Source of the DNA: Methylorubrum thiocyanatum | GTDB lineage: Bacteria > Pseudomonadota > Alphaproteobacteria > Rhizobiales > Beijerinckiaceae | Assembly: GCA_014138645.1 (NCBI GenBank) | Contig: JACJIB010000003.1 | Coordinates: forward strand, 434,001-498,000 | Reading direction: 5' to 3' | DNA: 64,000 bases | Shown here: in pieces, positions 1-8,397 of the stretch | How positions within the stretch are numbered: the stretch's first letter is position 1 | Layout of the letters: every line of letters begins with the position of its first letter | Translations under genes and position numbers: made by a program | Notes under the pieces: generated by a model | Seen by the model: only the letters and a program-made list of their open reading frames with translations | What the model was told of the DNA's origin: nothing | Databases searched by the model: none

Positions 1-303
1 CGCGACGTGCGCGTCTCCACGGTCGCCATCGCCCAGGGCAACCTGACGGTGACGATCACCGAGCAGCCGATGGTGAGCCAGCCCGCGCCGCTGTCGAACG
101 GCCAGACCGCGATCGTGCCGCGCACCGGCGTGAAGGTTGATACCGGCGACGGCAACAAGCTCGCCTTGGTCAAGGAGGGCGTCAGCCTGCGCGAACTCGT
201 CGATGGCCTGAACGCGCTCGGCGTAGGCCCGCGCGACCTGATCTCGATCCTCCAGGCGATCAAGACGGCCGGCGCGCTCCAGGCCGATATCGAGCTGATG
301 TGA
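1..303 (+). CDS. flgI: Flagellar P-ring protein FlgI, C-terminal part (cut by window start)
   Basis: The last 100 codons of the periplasmic P-ring protein, which forms the ring around the flagellar rod in the peptidoglycan layer. The reading frame is open from the first base, so the gene starts outside the window. The tail shows the FlgI C-terminal features: a beta-rich stretch, the TGV(K)VDTGD-like segment, then a helix containing GVGPRDLISILQAIK and an acidic end. It is followed with almost no gap by a rod-binding protein gene, as in many alphaproteobacterial flagellar clusters, which implies one transcript. Family assignment is from recognised conserved sequence. Confidence 0.93.
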   Translation, partial: RDVRVSTVAIAQGNLTVTITEQPMVSQPAPLSNGQTAIVPRTGVKVDTGDGNKLALVKEGVSLRELVDGLNALGVGPRDLISILQAIKTAGALQADIELM

Positions 304-329
304 TTTCGTCCCAAGCGGAGACCGCCTCC

Positions 330-689
330 ATGCTGCCCCTCGCAACCTTCGCCGCCTCCGCCGCCGTCGGCGTCGGCAAGAGCCTGATCGGCTCGCTCGC
401 CAAGACCGATGCCGAGACCATGGACACGGCCAAGGCCACCGCCTCGGCGAAAGCCCGCAAGACGGCGGACGACTTCGAGAAGATGTTCCTGGAGGACAGC
501 CTGGAGCGGCTGACCCAGAGCGCGGGCACGGAAGGGCCGCTGGGCGAGAACGGCACCGGCGGCGGCGTCTGGCGCTCGATGCTGACCAAGGAATACGCCA
601 ACGCCATCGTGAAGACCGGCGGCGTCGGCATCAGCAACCAGGTCTATTCCGAGATGATGCGCATGCAGGAGGCGGGCGGTGGCCGCTGA
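330..689 (+). CDS. Rod-binding protein, FlgJ N-domain / CheL type
   Basis: A 119-residue protein resembling the N-terminal rod-binding domain of FlgJ, without the muramidase domain found in enterobacterial FlgJ. The mark is the DFEKMFLEDSLERL helix followed by GVWRSMLTKEYANAI and a GGVGIS segment, which match the family. Known role: helps rod assembly; in Caulobacter the stand-alone form is called CheL. The ATG at 330 is preferred because GGAG lies 9 bases upstream. An in-frame GTG at 300, overlapping the flgI stop, would add 10 residues and also allow coupling. Peptidoglycan cutting during rod passage must come from another enzyme. Confidence 0.85.
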   Translation: MLPLATFAASAAVGVGKSLIGSLAKTDAETMDTAKATASAKARKTADDFEKMFLEDSLERLTQSAGTEGPLGENGTGGGVWRSMLTKEYANAIVKTGGVGISNQVYSEMMRMQEAGGGR

Positions 690-1158
690 TCGGACCCTTC
701 CCCTCCGCATCGCCGACCGCGCGGCCGCGCTCGGCTTCGTGAAGGATCTGCTCGCCACCATGGACGCGCTGGAAGGCGTGCTCGCCCGCGAGAGCGAGGG
801 CGTGCGGGCCGGGCGGATCGCGCAGGCGCTGGCGGAAGCCGCGCCGAAATCCGAGCTCGCCTCCGCTTACATGAACGGCCTGGAGGCGGCCAAGGCCAAC
901 GCCATCGCGCTCGCCCGATTCGCGCCGGAGGGGGTGGAGGCGCTGAAGGCGGCCCAGCACCGCTTCGCCGCCGCGGTCGAGACCAACCAGCAGGTGCTCG
1001 CCACCGCCCGCGCCGTCTCCGAAGGGCTGGTGAAGACGCTCGCCGAGGAGGTCGCCAAGACCCGCACGCCGACCGTCTACGGCCGCCCCTCGGTCTCGCC
1101 TTCGCCCTACGGCCGTGGCGCGCAGGGCGGGCCGCTGGTGTTTTCGCGCAGCCTCTGA
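679..1158 (+). CDS. FlgN-like flagellar chaperone (helical protein)
   Basis: A 159-residue, almost entirely alpha-helical, Ala/Glu-rich protein starting at a GTG that overlaps the stop region of the rod-binding protein gene. FlgN binds hook-filament junction proteins FlgK and FlgL in the cytosol before export, and a FlgN-like gene commonly follows flgI and the rod-binding gene in Rhizobiales. The assignment rests on position, size, helical content and a weak internal pattern (long amphipathic helices, then a Pro/Gly-rich tail from about residue 135), not on a strict motif. Overlap suggests translational coupling in the flgI operon. Confidence 0.55.
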   Translation: MAADRTLPLRIADRAAALGFVKDLLATMDALEGVLARESEGVRAGRIAQALAEAAPKSELASAYMNGLEAAKANAIALARFAPEGVEALKAAQHRFAAAVETNQQVLATARAVSEGLVKTLAEEVAKTRTPTVYGRPSVSPSPYGRGAQGGPLVFSRSL

Positions 1159-1303
1159 AGAGACGGCGTTCAAAGAGATCGGGACCGCATCCCTTCATGG
1201 TTTCGTAACGACGATCCGATCTTGTGGTTGTAGCGCCTCGACGCGGCGGACGACCCCGGCCTCCTCTCGGCGCCTTGCTGCAGGCGACCGAGGCGAACCG
1301 TCG

Positions 1304-2005
1304 ATGTCGAGGATCACCACGAACCGCGAGCCGAGCCTCCCCCTGTTTCAGCGCGGGGCTCTTCCCGCGAAGAACGCGGGCATCTCGGATCGCTTATCTC
1401 AGGGCGGCAAGTCGGCCGCCGATCCCGCCGCGACCGTGCATCTTTCCGACAAGGCGAAGGCGGCGGCGGATACGCTCAAGGCCGATCAGGAGGCCGCCGC
1501 GATCGCGGCCCGGTCCTTCGACGAGCACCTCAAGGTCCGCTCCGATGCCTTCGCCGCCAAGCTCGGCGCGGCCTTCAAGCGGGAGGGCATTCCCCTCGAC
1601 GATCCGATCGCGCTTCGGGTCGAATCCGGGACGCTCGTCACCGACAGCCCCTATCGCAAGAAGGTCGAGAAGGTCCTCAAGGAGGATCCGGAGCTTGCGA
1701 AGGAGTTCGAAGCCATCGCCTCCCTCAAATCCATGCGGGCCGCACAGAAGTCGCTCGAACTCTACAACGACGAGAAGAAGAGCGCCCGAAGCCAGGACGA
1801 GCAGGATCGGGCCTATGGCCGGTACACGACCCGGATGCTCGACATCCAGCGCCTCTCCGGCACGATGGTGCTCGAGGACGGCGCCTTCACCTCGGCGGCC
1901 GAGGATTACATGGCGGTGATGTCCGGCGAGCGCATTGCCACGAGCGCCGATCCGCGGAAGGACGTGCTGAAGCGCTACGATTCAATCCTGGCGGCGGGCC
2001 GATAG
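1304..2005 (+). CDS. Hypothetical protein, flagellar-cluster associated
   Basis: A 233-residue protein of unknown function. The ATG at 1304 is chosen because upstream codons in the same frame have poor composition. After about 40 loosely structured residues it is predominantly helical and charged, with a short region around residues 100-125 (RVESGTLVTDSPYRKKVEKV) and many Lys/Glu pairs; no signal peptide or membrane segment is seen. A spacer of about 145 bases separates it from the FlgN-like gene. Its position suggests a cytosolic role linked to motility, but that is inference. Confidence 0.6.
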   Translation: MSRITTNREPSLPLFQRGALPAKNAGISDRLSQGGKSAADPAATVHLSDKAKAAADTLKADQEAAAIAARSFDEHLKVRSDAFAAKLGAAFKREGIPLDDPIALRVESGTLVTDSPYRKKVEKVLKEDPELAKEFEAIASLKSMRAAQKSLELYNDEKKSARSQDEQDRAYGRYTTRMLDIQRLSGTMVLEDGAFTSAAEDYMAVMSGERIATSADPRKDVLKRYDSILAAGR

Positions 2006-2182
2006 CGGGCGGCAAATAATCCGCACTTGGCGCGGCCCGAAAGACTACGATCTTATGCCGTCACGGACGTTCCTATCCGATTCGACCGCATGATCTTGCG
2101 AAATCGACCGAAGATCCGACCGACTGGAACTTCCGTCCTGCGTGCCACTTGCCTCCGAACACAATGTTCGGAGGAAATGCCC

Positions 2183-2359
2183 ATGTCGAACGACGTCCTC
2201 ATTCCGTTGCTGGCAATCGTGACCATTGTCCTCGTCGCGGGCTTCGCGATCTGGCAGCGCGGCCGGGTGGCGCAGTCGAAGAACGATCCGCGCCGCTCCG
2301 CCTTCACCCAGGCCCACGGCGACGCGCCGCGGCCGAACCGGCCCGGCACCGAGCACTGA
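2183..2359 (+). CDS. Small single-pass membrane protein
   Basis: A 58-residue protein with one hydrophobic segment (residues about 5-22, VLIPLLAIVTIVLVAGFAIW) and a polar, Pro/Arg-rich cytosolic tail. GGAGG at 2170-2174 lies 8 bases before the ATG at 2183, much better spaced than for the in-frame ATG at 2177, so 2183 is the likely start. No family recognised. It sits between the + flagellar genes and convergent flgH. Confidence 0.6.
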   Translation: MSNDVLIPLLAIVTIVLVAGFAIWQRGRVAQSKNDPRRSAFTQAHGDAPRPNRPGTEH

Positions 2360-2399
2360 CGCGCCCGACCGCGTGGCGGGGCCCGCTTGCCCCGTCCGA

Positions 2400-3152
2400 T
2401 CAGAACGGCAGCAGGATATCGACGAGCTGCTGGCCGTAGCGGGGCTGCTGCACGTCGGTGATCTGGCCGCGGCCGCCATAGGCGATACGGGCCTGGGCGA
2501 TCTTGGTCGAATCGATGGTGTTGTCCGATTCGATGTCCTCGGGCCGCACCACGCCGGCGACGATCAGCTCGCGCACCTCGAAGTTGATCCGGATCTCCTG
2601 CTTGCCCTCGACCACGAGGTTGCCGTTGGGCAGCACCTGCGTGACCACGGCCGCGACGTTGGTGGTCACCGTCTCGGCGCGCTGCACCGAGCCCGCCCCG
2701 TCGCTCGACGAGGTGGAGGAGCCGTTGATGAGCTTGTCCGGGCTGATGCCGGCCGCCGCCACGCCCGCACTGTTCTCCAGGCCGAAGGCGTTGGGCAGGC
2801 CGAACCCCTCCGCATTGGTGCGCGAGCGCTTGGTCTCGTTGTTGAGGTTGGCCCGGTCGGTGACGTTGACCTTGACGGTGAGCAGGTCGCCGATGCGCGC
2901 GGCGCGCTGATCCTTGAAGAAGGCGCGCGATCCGGTGCGCCACAGGGAGTTCGGCGCATAGGAGACGGGCGCCACGTCCGGCATCGCCATGCGCACCGGC
3001 CGGTATCCGGGCTGGGCGGTCGGGTCCTCGATCGCCGAGAGCGTCGGCGTCGCGCCGACCTGCGAGAGGCGATCCACGGTGTTGCAGGCGCCGAGCGGCG
3101 CGAGCGCCAGGATCACGGCGAGGCGGGAAAGGCGGGGACGGCGAGCGGTCAT
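2400..3152 (-). CDS. flgH: Flagellar L-ring protein FlgH
   Basis: A 250-residue outer-membrane lipoprotein forming the L-ring of the flagellar basal body. The signal peptide ends with a lipobox (LGAC, Cys near residue 23). The mature part carries FlgH hallmarks: SLW(R)TGSRAFFKDQRA, then DLLTVKV, then the C-terminal VVRPEDIESDNTIDSTKIA segment and the final beta strands (RIAYGGRG). Length fits the family. It is the last gene of the minus-strand run flgF-flgG-flgA-flgH, 48 bases after flgA. Confidence 0.95.
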   Translation of the reverse strand: MTARRPRLSRLAVILALAPLGACNTVDRLSQVGATPTLSAIEDPTAQPGYRPVRMAMPDVAPVSYAPNSLWRTGSRAFFKDQRAARIGDLLTVKVNVTDRANLNNETKRSRTNAEGFGLPNAFGLENSAGVAAAGISPDKLINGSSTSSSDGAGSVQRAETVTTNVAAVVTQVLPNGNLVVEGKQEIRINFEVRELIVAGVVRPEDIESDNTIDSTKIAQARIAYGGRGQITDVQQPRYGQQLVDILLPF

Positions 3153-3200
3153 CGGAAGGGGTCCGGCGCTGGCGGGAAGGGTTAGGGTGAGAGGCGGGCC

Positions 3201-4250
3201 TTACGGGGCCGCGCTGGCCTGGAGCACGGGCTGGGGCTGCGGCGCGGGGCTCACCGAGACCCGGCCGGGGCCGATCACCACGGCCTGGAGCACCTTCTTC
3301 GAGGCGCCGTTGGTCACCGAGACGCTGGCGCCGAGCCGGCCGCTCTCGTTGGCGACGCCGCGCATCGACAGCGACACGCCGGGCGTCTCGAACACGATGG
3401 CGACGCTGTCGCCGCGGGCGACGAGGTCGGGCGGCGCCACGTCGCCTGAGCGCAGGACCGAGCCGGCGCTCAAGGGCCGCTGCGCCACTTGGCCGACGAC
3501 GAGGCTCGGCGCGCCCTGTACGTCGGCGGGTACGGCATCGCGCGGGCGGCGCTCCAGGGTGAGGTCGGCGCTGGCGACCGCCTCGCCGCGGTTGAGGCTG
3601 CGGGTCAGCACCGCCACTTCGCGGGTCTCGACCGCGACGCCGCCAACCCGGAGCGAGGCTTGGCGCTCGCCCAGCACGATCAGGCCGGCGACCCGGCGCG
3701 TGCGGGGATCGAAGGTGACATCGACCGCCACCGCCTGGCCGTCGAGGTCGAGCGGGGCGAGCAGCACCGGCGCGTCGCCGTCGAGCCGCACGGACAGCGC
3801 CTTGGCGTCGAGGCCGTAGCCGGTCTCCAGAGCCCGCTTCAGGGCGGCCTCGATCTCCGGCGGTCCGACCCGGCGGGCGGCGCGCTGCACCGTCACCTGC
3901 ACCCGACCGCCGGTCTCGATGCCGGTGAGGCCGAGGGCGGCGACGGACTCGATGATGCGGCGGGCCTGGATCGTGCCGATCGACCCGAGCGCCGGGGCGC
4001 GGAACAGCGGGCGGGCGGCGAGTTCGGCCGGCACGCCCTCGACGAGGTCGCCGAGGCTGAGAGTGTCGCCGCGCGCGGTCACGTCCCCGCGCAGGCGCAG
4101 TGTTGTGCCGGCGGCCATCAGCGGCAGGGCGAACAGGGTCATCGCCATGAAGGCGGCGAGCGCGAACAGCGTCCGGCCGATCGTGCCGCGGGAGAGCGGG
4201 GTGACGGCGAGCGGAGCGGCGGGGCGGATCGGCCTGAGGGCGTGCATCAC
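3201..4250 (-). CDS. flgA: Flagellar P-ring assembly chaperone FlgA
   Basis: A 349-residue exported protein of the FlgA/SAF family, the periplasmic chaperone for P-ring (FlgI) assembly. A long N-terminal region (about 45 residues) ends in a hydrophobic signal segment and Ala-rich cleavage site. The C-terminal half has the SAF-like pattern (AVLTRSLNRGEAVASADLTL, then PLSAGSVLRSGDV and a closing DSVAIVFETPGVSLSM strand). It is longer than enterobacterial FlgA, as is common in alphaproteobacteria. It lies 11 bases downstream of flgG in the same operon. Confidence 0.92.
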   Translation of the reverse strand: MMHALRPIRPAAPLAVTPLSRGTIGRTLFALAAFMAMTLFALPLMAAGTTLRLRGDVTARGDTLSLGDLVEGVPAELAARPLFRAPALGSIGTIQARRIIESVAALGLTGIETGGRVQVTVQRAARRVGPPEIEAALKRALETGYGLDAKALSVRLDGDAPVLLAPLDLDGQAVAVDVTFDPRTRRVAGLIVLGERQASLRVGGVAVETREVAVLTRSLNRGEAVASADLTLERRPRDAVPADVQGAPSLVVGQVAQRPLSAGSVLRSGDVAPPDLVARGDSVAIVFETPGVSLSMRGVANESGRLGASVSVTNGASKKVLQAVVIGPGRVSVSPAPQPQPVLQASAAP

Positions 4251-4261
4251 GGGTCCGATCC

Positions 4262-5053
4262 TCAGCCGCGGAACATCTGCGAGGTGGTGGAGAGCATCTG
4301 GTCGGCGGCGGTGACGACCTTGGAGTTCATCTCGTAGGCGCGCTGCGCCGCGATCAGGGACGAGATCTCGGTGACCGCGTTGACGTTGGCCTCTTCGAGC
4401 CAGTTCTGCTGCAGGTTGCCGAAGCCCTCGGATCCCGGCAGGCCGGTGATGGCCGGGCCGGAGGCCGCGGTCTCGACGAAGAGGTTGTCGCCGATCGATT
4501 CGAGGCCGACCTTGTTGACGAAGCGGGCGAGCTGGAACTGGCCGAGCGCCTGCGGCGCGGTCTGGCCCGGCAGCGTCGCCTGCACCGCGCCGGTGGCCGA
4601 GATCGTCACCGAGGTCGCGGTGTTGGGCACAGTGACGCCGGGATCGAGCAGGTAGCCGTCGCGGGTCACGAGTTGGCCCTGCGCGTCGAGGTCGAACGAG
4701 CCGTCGCGGGTGTAGGCGTTGCGTCCGTCGGGCAGGCGGACGCGGAACAGGCCCTCGCCGCGGATCGCGACGTCGTAGTCCTTGTCCGTCTGGGCCAGCG
4801 GCCCCTGCGACATGGCCCGCGCCGTCGAGGTGGTCTTCACGCCCGAACCCAGGGCAAGGCCGGCGGGCAGGATCGTGTTCTGGTCCGAGGTCGAGGAGCC
4901 GGAGCGGCGCAGGTTCTGGTAGAGCAGATCCTGGAAATGCACCTGCTGGCGCTTGTAGCCGGTGGTGCGCAGGTTCGCGATGTTGTTCGAGATGACCTGG
5001 ACGTTGAGTTCCTGGGCCGCCATGCCCGTGGCGGCGGCGTAGAGGGCGCGCAT
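4262..5053 (-). CDS. flgG: Flagellar distal rod protein FlgG
   Basis: A 263-residue rod/hook family protein that forms the distal rod. The N-terminus has the conserved ALYAAATGMAAQ helix and NNIANLRTTGYKRQQVHFQDL, characteristic of axial proteins. The middle has GEGLFRVRLPDG and YTRDGSFDLDAQGQLV, and the C-terminus ends with the family signature (VNAVTEISSLIAAQRAYEMNSK, then the MLSTTSQM helix). Length matches FlgG of other bacteria (about 260). It lies 26 bases downstream of flgF and 11 bases upstream of flgA. Confidence 0.97.
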   Translation of the reverse strand: MRALYAAATGMAAQELNVQVISNNIANLRTTGYKRQQVHFQDLLYQNLRRSGSSTSDQNTILPAGLALGSGVKTTSTARAMSQGPLAQTDKDYDVAIRGEGLFRVRLPDGRNAYTRDGSFDLDAQGQLVTRDGYLLDPGVTVPNTATSVTISATGAVQATLPGQTAPQALGQFQLARFVNKVGLESIGDNLFVETAASGPAITGLPGSEGFGNLQQNWLEEANVNAVTEISSLIAAQRAYEMNSKVVTAADQMLSTTSQMFRG

Positions 5054-5079
5054 CGGCGTCGGTCCTTAGAGCCGGAAGA

Positions 5080-5820
5080 TCAGGCGACGTCGGCGAGACG
5101 GCGGATCGCCGTGCCGCGCAGGTCGTCGAGGCGCGAGATCACGCTCGAGACCATCGTGTAGGTGCGGTTCACGTCCATCAGCCGGGTCATCTCGACGACC
5201 GGCTTCACGTTGGAGCGCTCCAGGGCACCGGGCTCCAGATGCTGGCCGGGGCCGGCCGCCCGGGCCGGCGCATCCGACGAGAACAGGTTGGCGCCTTCCG
5301 ACTTCAGCGCCTGCGGGTTGGCGAATGTGACGAGGCGCAGCCGCCCGCGGATGCCGAGATTGGTCGAGACCGTGCCGTCGGGGGCGATGGAGAGCCCCGT
5401 CTCCTGCTGGCCGATGGTGATCGGGCCGCCGTCGCCCTGCACCGCGTATCCGTCCGAGGTGACGAGGTTGCCCTGCGCGTTGAGTTCAAAAGCGCCGTTT
5501 CGGGTATAGCGCACCCCCTGCGGCGTCTGGACGGCGAGGAAGGCGTCGCCGCGCAGCGCGACGTGCATCGGGTTGCCGTCGGGCTCCACCGGCCCCTGCG
5601 TGAGGTCGAGCGGCGTGCCCTGGTCGATGACGTAGGAGAGGCGGCGGTCCGAGCGCTGGAAGCTGTCGGCCGAGGCCACCGGCATCAGGTATTCCTGGAA
5701 GCGTGCGGAGCGCGCCTTGAAGCCCGTGGTCGAGACGTTGGCCATGTTGTTGGCGATGACGTCGAGTTCGCGGGCGAGCGCGGCCTGGGCGGAGACTCCG
5801 ACGAAGAGCGCGTTCTGCAT
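5080..5820 (-). CDS. flgF: Flagellar proximal rod protein FlgF
   Basis: A 246-residue axial protein of the flagellar rod. It has the N-terminal NNMANVSTTGFKARSARFQ motif, the central GDAFLAVQTPQGVRYTRNG segment and the C-terminal SNVKPVVEMTRLMDVNRTY helix typical of FlgF. It is shorter than, and paralogous to, the adjacent FlgG. It is the first gene of the minus-strand flagellar operon; the 273-base region separating it from divergent fliL carries two CtrA-like sites, so its transcription is probably tied to the cell cycle. Confidence 0.95.
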   Translation of the reverse strand: MQNALFVGVSAQAALARELDVIANNMANVSTTGFKARSARFQEYLMPVASADSFQRSDRRLSYVIDQGTPLDLTQGPVEPDGNPMHVALRGDAFLAVQTPQGVRYTRNGAFELNAQGNLVTSDGYAVQGDGGPITIGQQETGLSIAPDGTVSTNLGIRGRLRLVTFANPQALKSEGANLFSSDAPARAAGPGQHLEPGALERSNVKPVVEMTRLMDVNRTYTMVSSVISRLDDLRGTAIRRLADVA

Positions 5821-5896
5821 GGTGTGCCTCGGGTGGCGACGGGTTCGTGCTCACCACCGCAGGGGACGTGCCAACCGCCGCCGTTTCGTTTTTACC

Positions 5897-5911
5897 TTAA
5901 CAGGCAGTTAC
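5897..5911 (-). promoter_or_regulatory. Possible CtrA half-matched site near flgF
   Basis: TTAA at 5897-5900, seven bases, then TTAC at 5908-5911. This is one base off the CtrA consensus TTAA-N7-TTAA. It lies 77 bases upstream of the flgF start in the flgF-fliL divergent region. Known: CtrA activates class II flagellar genes in alphaproteobacteria. Function here is inferred. Confidence 0.4.
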
Positions 5912-5989
5912 TTGCCGTAATTTCGCCGGCGAGGGGGCGCCGGGCCGCCGCGGGTCGGCGGCAAGTCCGACCCGGCAAGTTCTGCCGGC

Positions 5990-6004
5990 TTAACCGAGGG
6001 TTAA
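5990..6004 (+). promoter_or_regulatory. CtrA-type binding box upstream of fliL
   Basis: An exact TTAA-N7-TTAA followed by C (TTAACCGAGGGTTAAC), the full CtrA consensus. It lies 90 bases upstream of the fliL ATG in the divergent region, which suggests control of fliL-fliM-motE expression by the CtrA response regulator. Seen directly in sequence; use as a binding site is inferred. Confidence 0.6.
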
Positions 6005-6093
6005 CCACGTCGGCGGAGAAGGAAGGGAAGGGGATTGCGCCTCGCGCGCGGCCCCGCCCCATCGGTCCGATCCGGATTGCCGACGAGCTGCTC

Positions 6094-6612
6094 ATGGCCA
6101 AGAAGCCGAAGAAGGCACCCGCTGCCGAGGGCGAAGAAGGCTCCGCGGAAGCGCCGAAGTCCAAGAAGAAGCTCATCATCATCGCCGCCGCGGTTCTGCT
6201 GCTCGGCGGCGGCGGGGGCGGCTTCATGTTCATGAAGAGCCGGGCGGCGCATGCCGACGCTCACGGCGAGCATGCGGGCGAGAAGGTCGATCCGAAGGCG
6301 CAGGCCGTATTCCTCGACATGCGTGACATGATGGTCAACCTCAGCCCCGATCCGGGGGCGACCAAGGCCAACGTGCTCAAGCTGCGCGTCGCGCTGGAAT
6401 TGAAGGACGCCAAGGTCGAATCGACGGTCAAGCCGCTGATGCCGCGGGTCGAGGACGCGTTCCAGACCTACCTGCGCGAGATCCGGGCAAGCGACTTGGC
6501 CGGATCCGCCGGCCTGTACCGCCTGCGCGAGGAATTGCTGCGGCGGGTCAACATCGCGCTGCATCCGGCCAAGGCCGAGGCGGTGCTGTTCAAGGACGTG
6601 ATCGTCCAGTGA
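6094..6612 (+). CDS. fliL: Flagellar basal body-associated protein FliL
   Basis: A 172-residue inner-membrane protein that forms a periplasmic ring around the stator units and supports motor torque. Residues 1-26 are cytosolic and Lys-rich, residues about 27-47 are a Gly-rich membrane segment, then a short His/Ala linker and the FliL periplasmic domain with FLDMRDMMVNLSPDP, LKLRVALELKD and an end like AVLFKDVIVQ. The ATG at 6094 is chosen because it gives the standard Lys-rich FliL N-terminus. It heads the + operon fliL-fliM-DUF6468-motE. Confidence 0.93.
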   Translation: MAKKPKKAPAAEGEEGSAEAPKSKKKLIIIAAAVLLLGGGGGGFMFMKSRAAHADAHGEHAGEKVDPKAQAVFLDMRDMMVNLSPDPGATKANVLKLRVALELKDAKVESTVKPLMPRVEDAFQTYLREIRASDLAGSAGLYRLREELLRRVNIALHPAKAEAVLFKDVIVQ

Positions 6613-6670
6613 ACGGCGCCCTTCCTGCGAAACCCCGACGCTCCACGACAATCGCGAGCACGCGACAGGC

Positions 6671-7888
6671 ATGACCGGACCCGAGGACGAGCTGGAGGAC
6701 GATTGGGCGGCCGCCTTCGCCGAGCAGGGCGCCGACGGCGGCGGCGACGCCTCGCTCGCCGAGGAATGGGGCGCGGCGCTCGCCGAGCAGGGCACGACCA
6801 AGAGCGCGGGCGACGTCGCCGCCGAATGGGCGACGATGATCGAGGACGGGGAGACCGAGAATCTCCCCGAACTCGCCGGCAACGACCGCATCCTGAACCA
6901 GGACGAGATCGACGGCGTCCTCGGCTTCTCGCTGCGCGAACTCTCCGCCTCGGGCGCGGGGGGCGTGCGCGCCATCGTCGATTCGGGCGTCGTTCAGTAC
7001 GAACGCCTGCCGATGCTGGAAATCGTCTTCGACCGGATGATCCGGTTGCTGTCGACGTCCTTGCGCAACTTCTTCCAGGACAACGTCGAGGTGACGCTCG
7101 ACAACATCACCTCGGTCCGGTTCGGCGACTACCTCAACGCGATCCCGCTCCCGACGCTGCTCGGCGTGTTCAAGGCCGATTCCTGGGAAGGATCGGGCCT
7201 CGTCACCGTGGAGCAGACGCTGGCCTACTCGACCATGGACCTGCTGCTCGGGGGCAAGCGCGGCGGCTCGTCGAGCCGGCTGGACGGACGGCCCTTCACC
7301 ACGATCGAAATGAGCCTCGTGCGCCGCCTCGTGGAGATCATCCTCACGGATCTGGAGATGTCGTTCCAGCCGCTCTCGCCGGTGCGGTTCGGGATCGACC
7401 GGATCGAGACCAACCCGCGCTTCGCCACCATCACCCGGCCCGGCAACGCCGCGATCCTGATCACGCTCAAGCTCGACATGGACGGGCGCGGCGGCGGGAT
7501 GCAGATCCTGTTCCCCTACGCCACCGTCGAGCCGATCCGCGACCTGCTGATGCAGAGCTTCATGGGCGAACGGCTCGGGCGCGATCAGGTCTGGGAGAGC
7601 CATCTGGCCACCGAGATCTGGCAGGCGGACGTGGAGATGGAGGCGGTGCTGCACGAGGTGACGCTGCCGCTGAAGCGTGTGCTCAACCTCAAGGTCGGCG
7701 ACACGCTGATGTTCGACCGCAAGCCCAGCGACCTCATCACCGTGCGCTGCGGCGACTGGGCGCTGACGCAGGGGCGGATCGGCCGGATCGACGACGCCAT
7801 CGCGGTGCAGGTCGCGCGGCCGCTGCGGCAGTCCCGCACAACGCTGCAGGCCTACGAAATCTCGATGCAGAACCGCAACGACGGCTGA
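6671..7888 (+). CDS. fliM: Flagellar motor switch protein FliM
   Basis: A 405-residue switch protein of the C-ring that binds CheY-phosphate and controls rotation direction. After an acidic N-terminal extension of about 70 residues it has LNQDEIDGVLGF, the entry to the FliM core. The CheC-like middle domain follows (YERLPMLEIVFDRMIRLLST, then TIEMSLVRRLVEIILTDLE) and the SpoA C-terminal domain (LPLKRVLNLKVGDTLMFDRK). The N-terminal extension contains two Trp/Ala repeats around residues 13-58 before the core; length is above the usual 330-350 for this reason. It lies 58 bases after fliL. Confidence 0.95.
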   Translation: MTGPEDELEDDWAAAFAEQGADGGGDASLAEEWGAALAEQGTTKSAGDVAAEWATMIEDGETENLPELAGNDRILNQDEIDGVLGFSLRELSASGAGGVRAIVDSGVVQYERLPMLEIVFDRMIRLLSTSLRNFFQDNVEVTLDNITSVRFGDYLNAIPLPTLLGVFKADSWEGSGLVTVEQTLAYSTMDLLLGGKRGGSSSRLDGRPFTTIEMSLVRRLVEIILTDLEMSFQPLSPVRFGIDRIETNPRFATITRPGNAAILITLKLDMDGRGGGMQILFPYATVEPIRDLLMQSFMGERLGRDQVWESHLATEIWQADVEMEAVLHEVTLPLKRVLNLKVGDTLMFDRKPSDLITVRCGDWALTQGRIGRIDDAIAVQVARPLRQSRTTLQAYEISMQNRNDG

Positions 7889-7902
7889 GCGGCAGGAAGA
7901 CC

Positions 7903-8397
7903 ATGATGACCTTCTTCATCTCGATGGCCGCCGACGTCCTCGTCGCCGTCCTCCTGGTCGCCACCATCGCCTCGTCGGTGAAGCTGTCGGCGCGCATCAA
8001 CCGGCTCAAGGCGGACGAGGCGGCCCTGCGCTCCACCATCGGCGACCTCGTGGTGGCGAGCGCCACCGCCGAGCGCGCCATCGCCGGCCTGCGCGCCACC
8101 CTCGACGAGTGCGACCGCACGCTCGCCGAGCGCCTCGCCACCGCCGAGCGTACCAGCGCCGACCTCTCCGCGCATGTGCAGGCGGGTGAGAGCGTCATCA
8201 ACCGCATCGCCGCCATCGTCGGCCAGGCGCGGAATGCGGCGACTCCCTCGGCCGGTCCCGCGGCCGCGCCGGCCGTTCCGCGCCCGGCGGCCGTCGAGAC
8301 CACCGTCGGCAACGGCGAGCGCGTCGGTGCGGCCCTCGCCGCCGCCCAGGCCCTGTCCGAGCGCGCCCTCGACCGCCTCCGGGCCAGGGCCGCATGA
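7903..8397 (+). CDS. DUF6468-type flagellar-associated membrane protein
   Basis: A 164-residue protein with an N-terminal membrane segment (about residues 4-26) followed by a long coiled-coil-like helix (about 30-110) and an Ala/Pro-rich tail. This layout matches DUF6468 proteins that sit next to fliM and motE in alphaproteobacterial flagellar operons; the function is not established. It starts 14 bases after fliM and its stop overlaps the next start (ATGA at 8394-8397), so the genes are translationally coupled. Confidence 0.65.
   Translation: MMTFFISMAADVLVAVLLVATIASSVKLSARINRLKADEAALRSTIGDLVVASATAERAIAGLRATLDECDRTLAERLATAERTSADLSAHVQAGESVINRIAAIVGQARNAATPSAGPAAAPAVPRPAAVETTVGNGERVGAALAAAQALSERALDRLRARAA

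Noticed and set aside
1304..2005. Assignment of the hypothetical protein to DUF1217 (flagellar-linked family)
   Set aside because: The helical, charged sequence does not show the repeated motifs I associate with DUF1217, so it is left as unknown.
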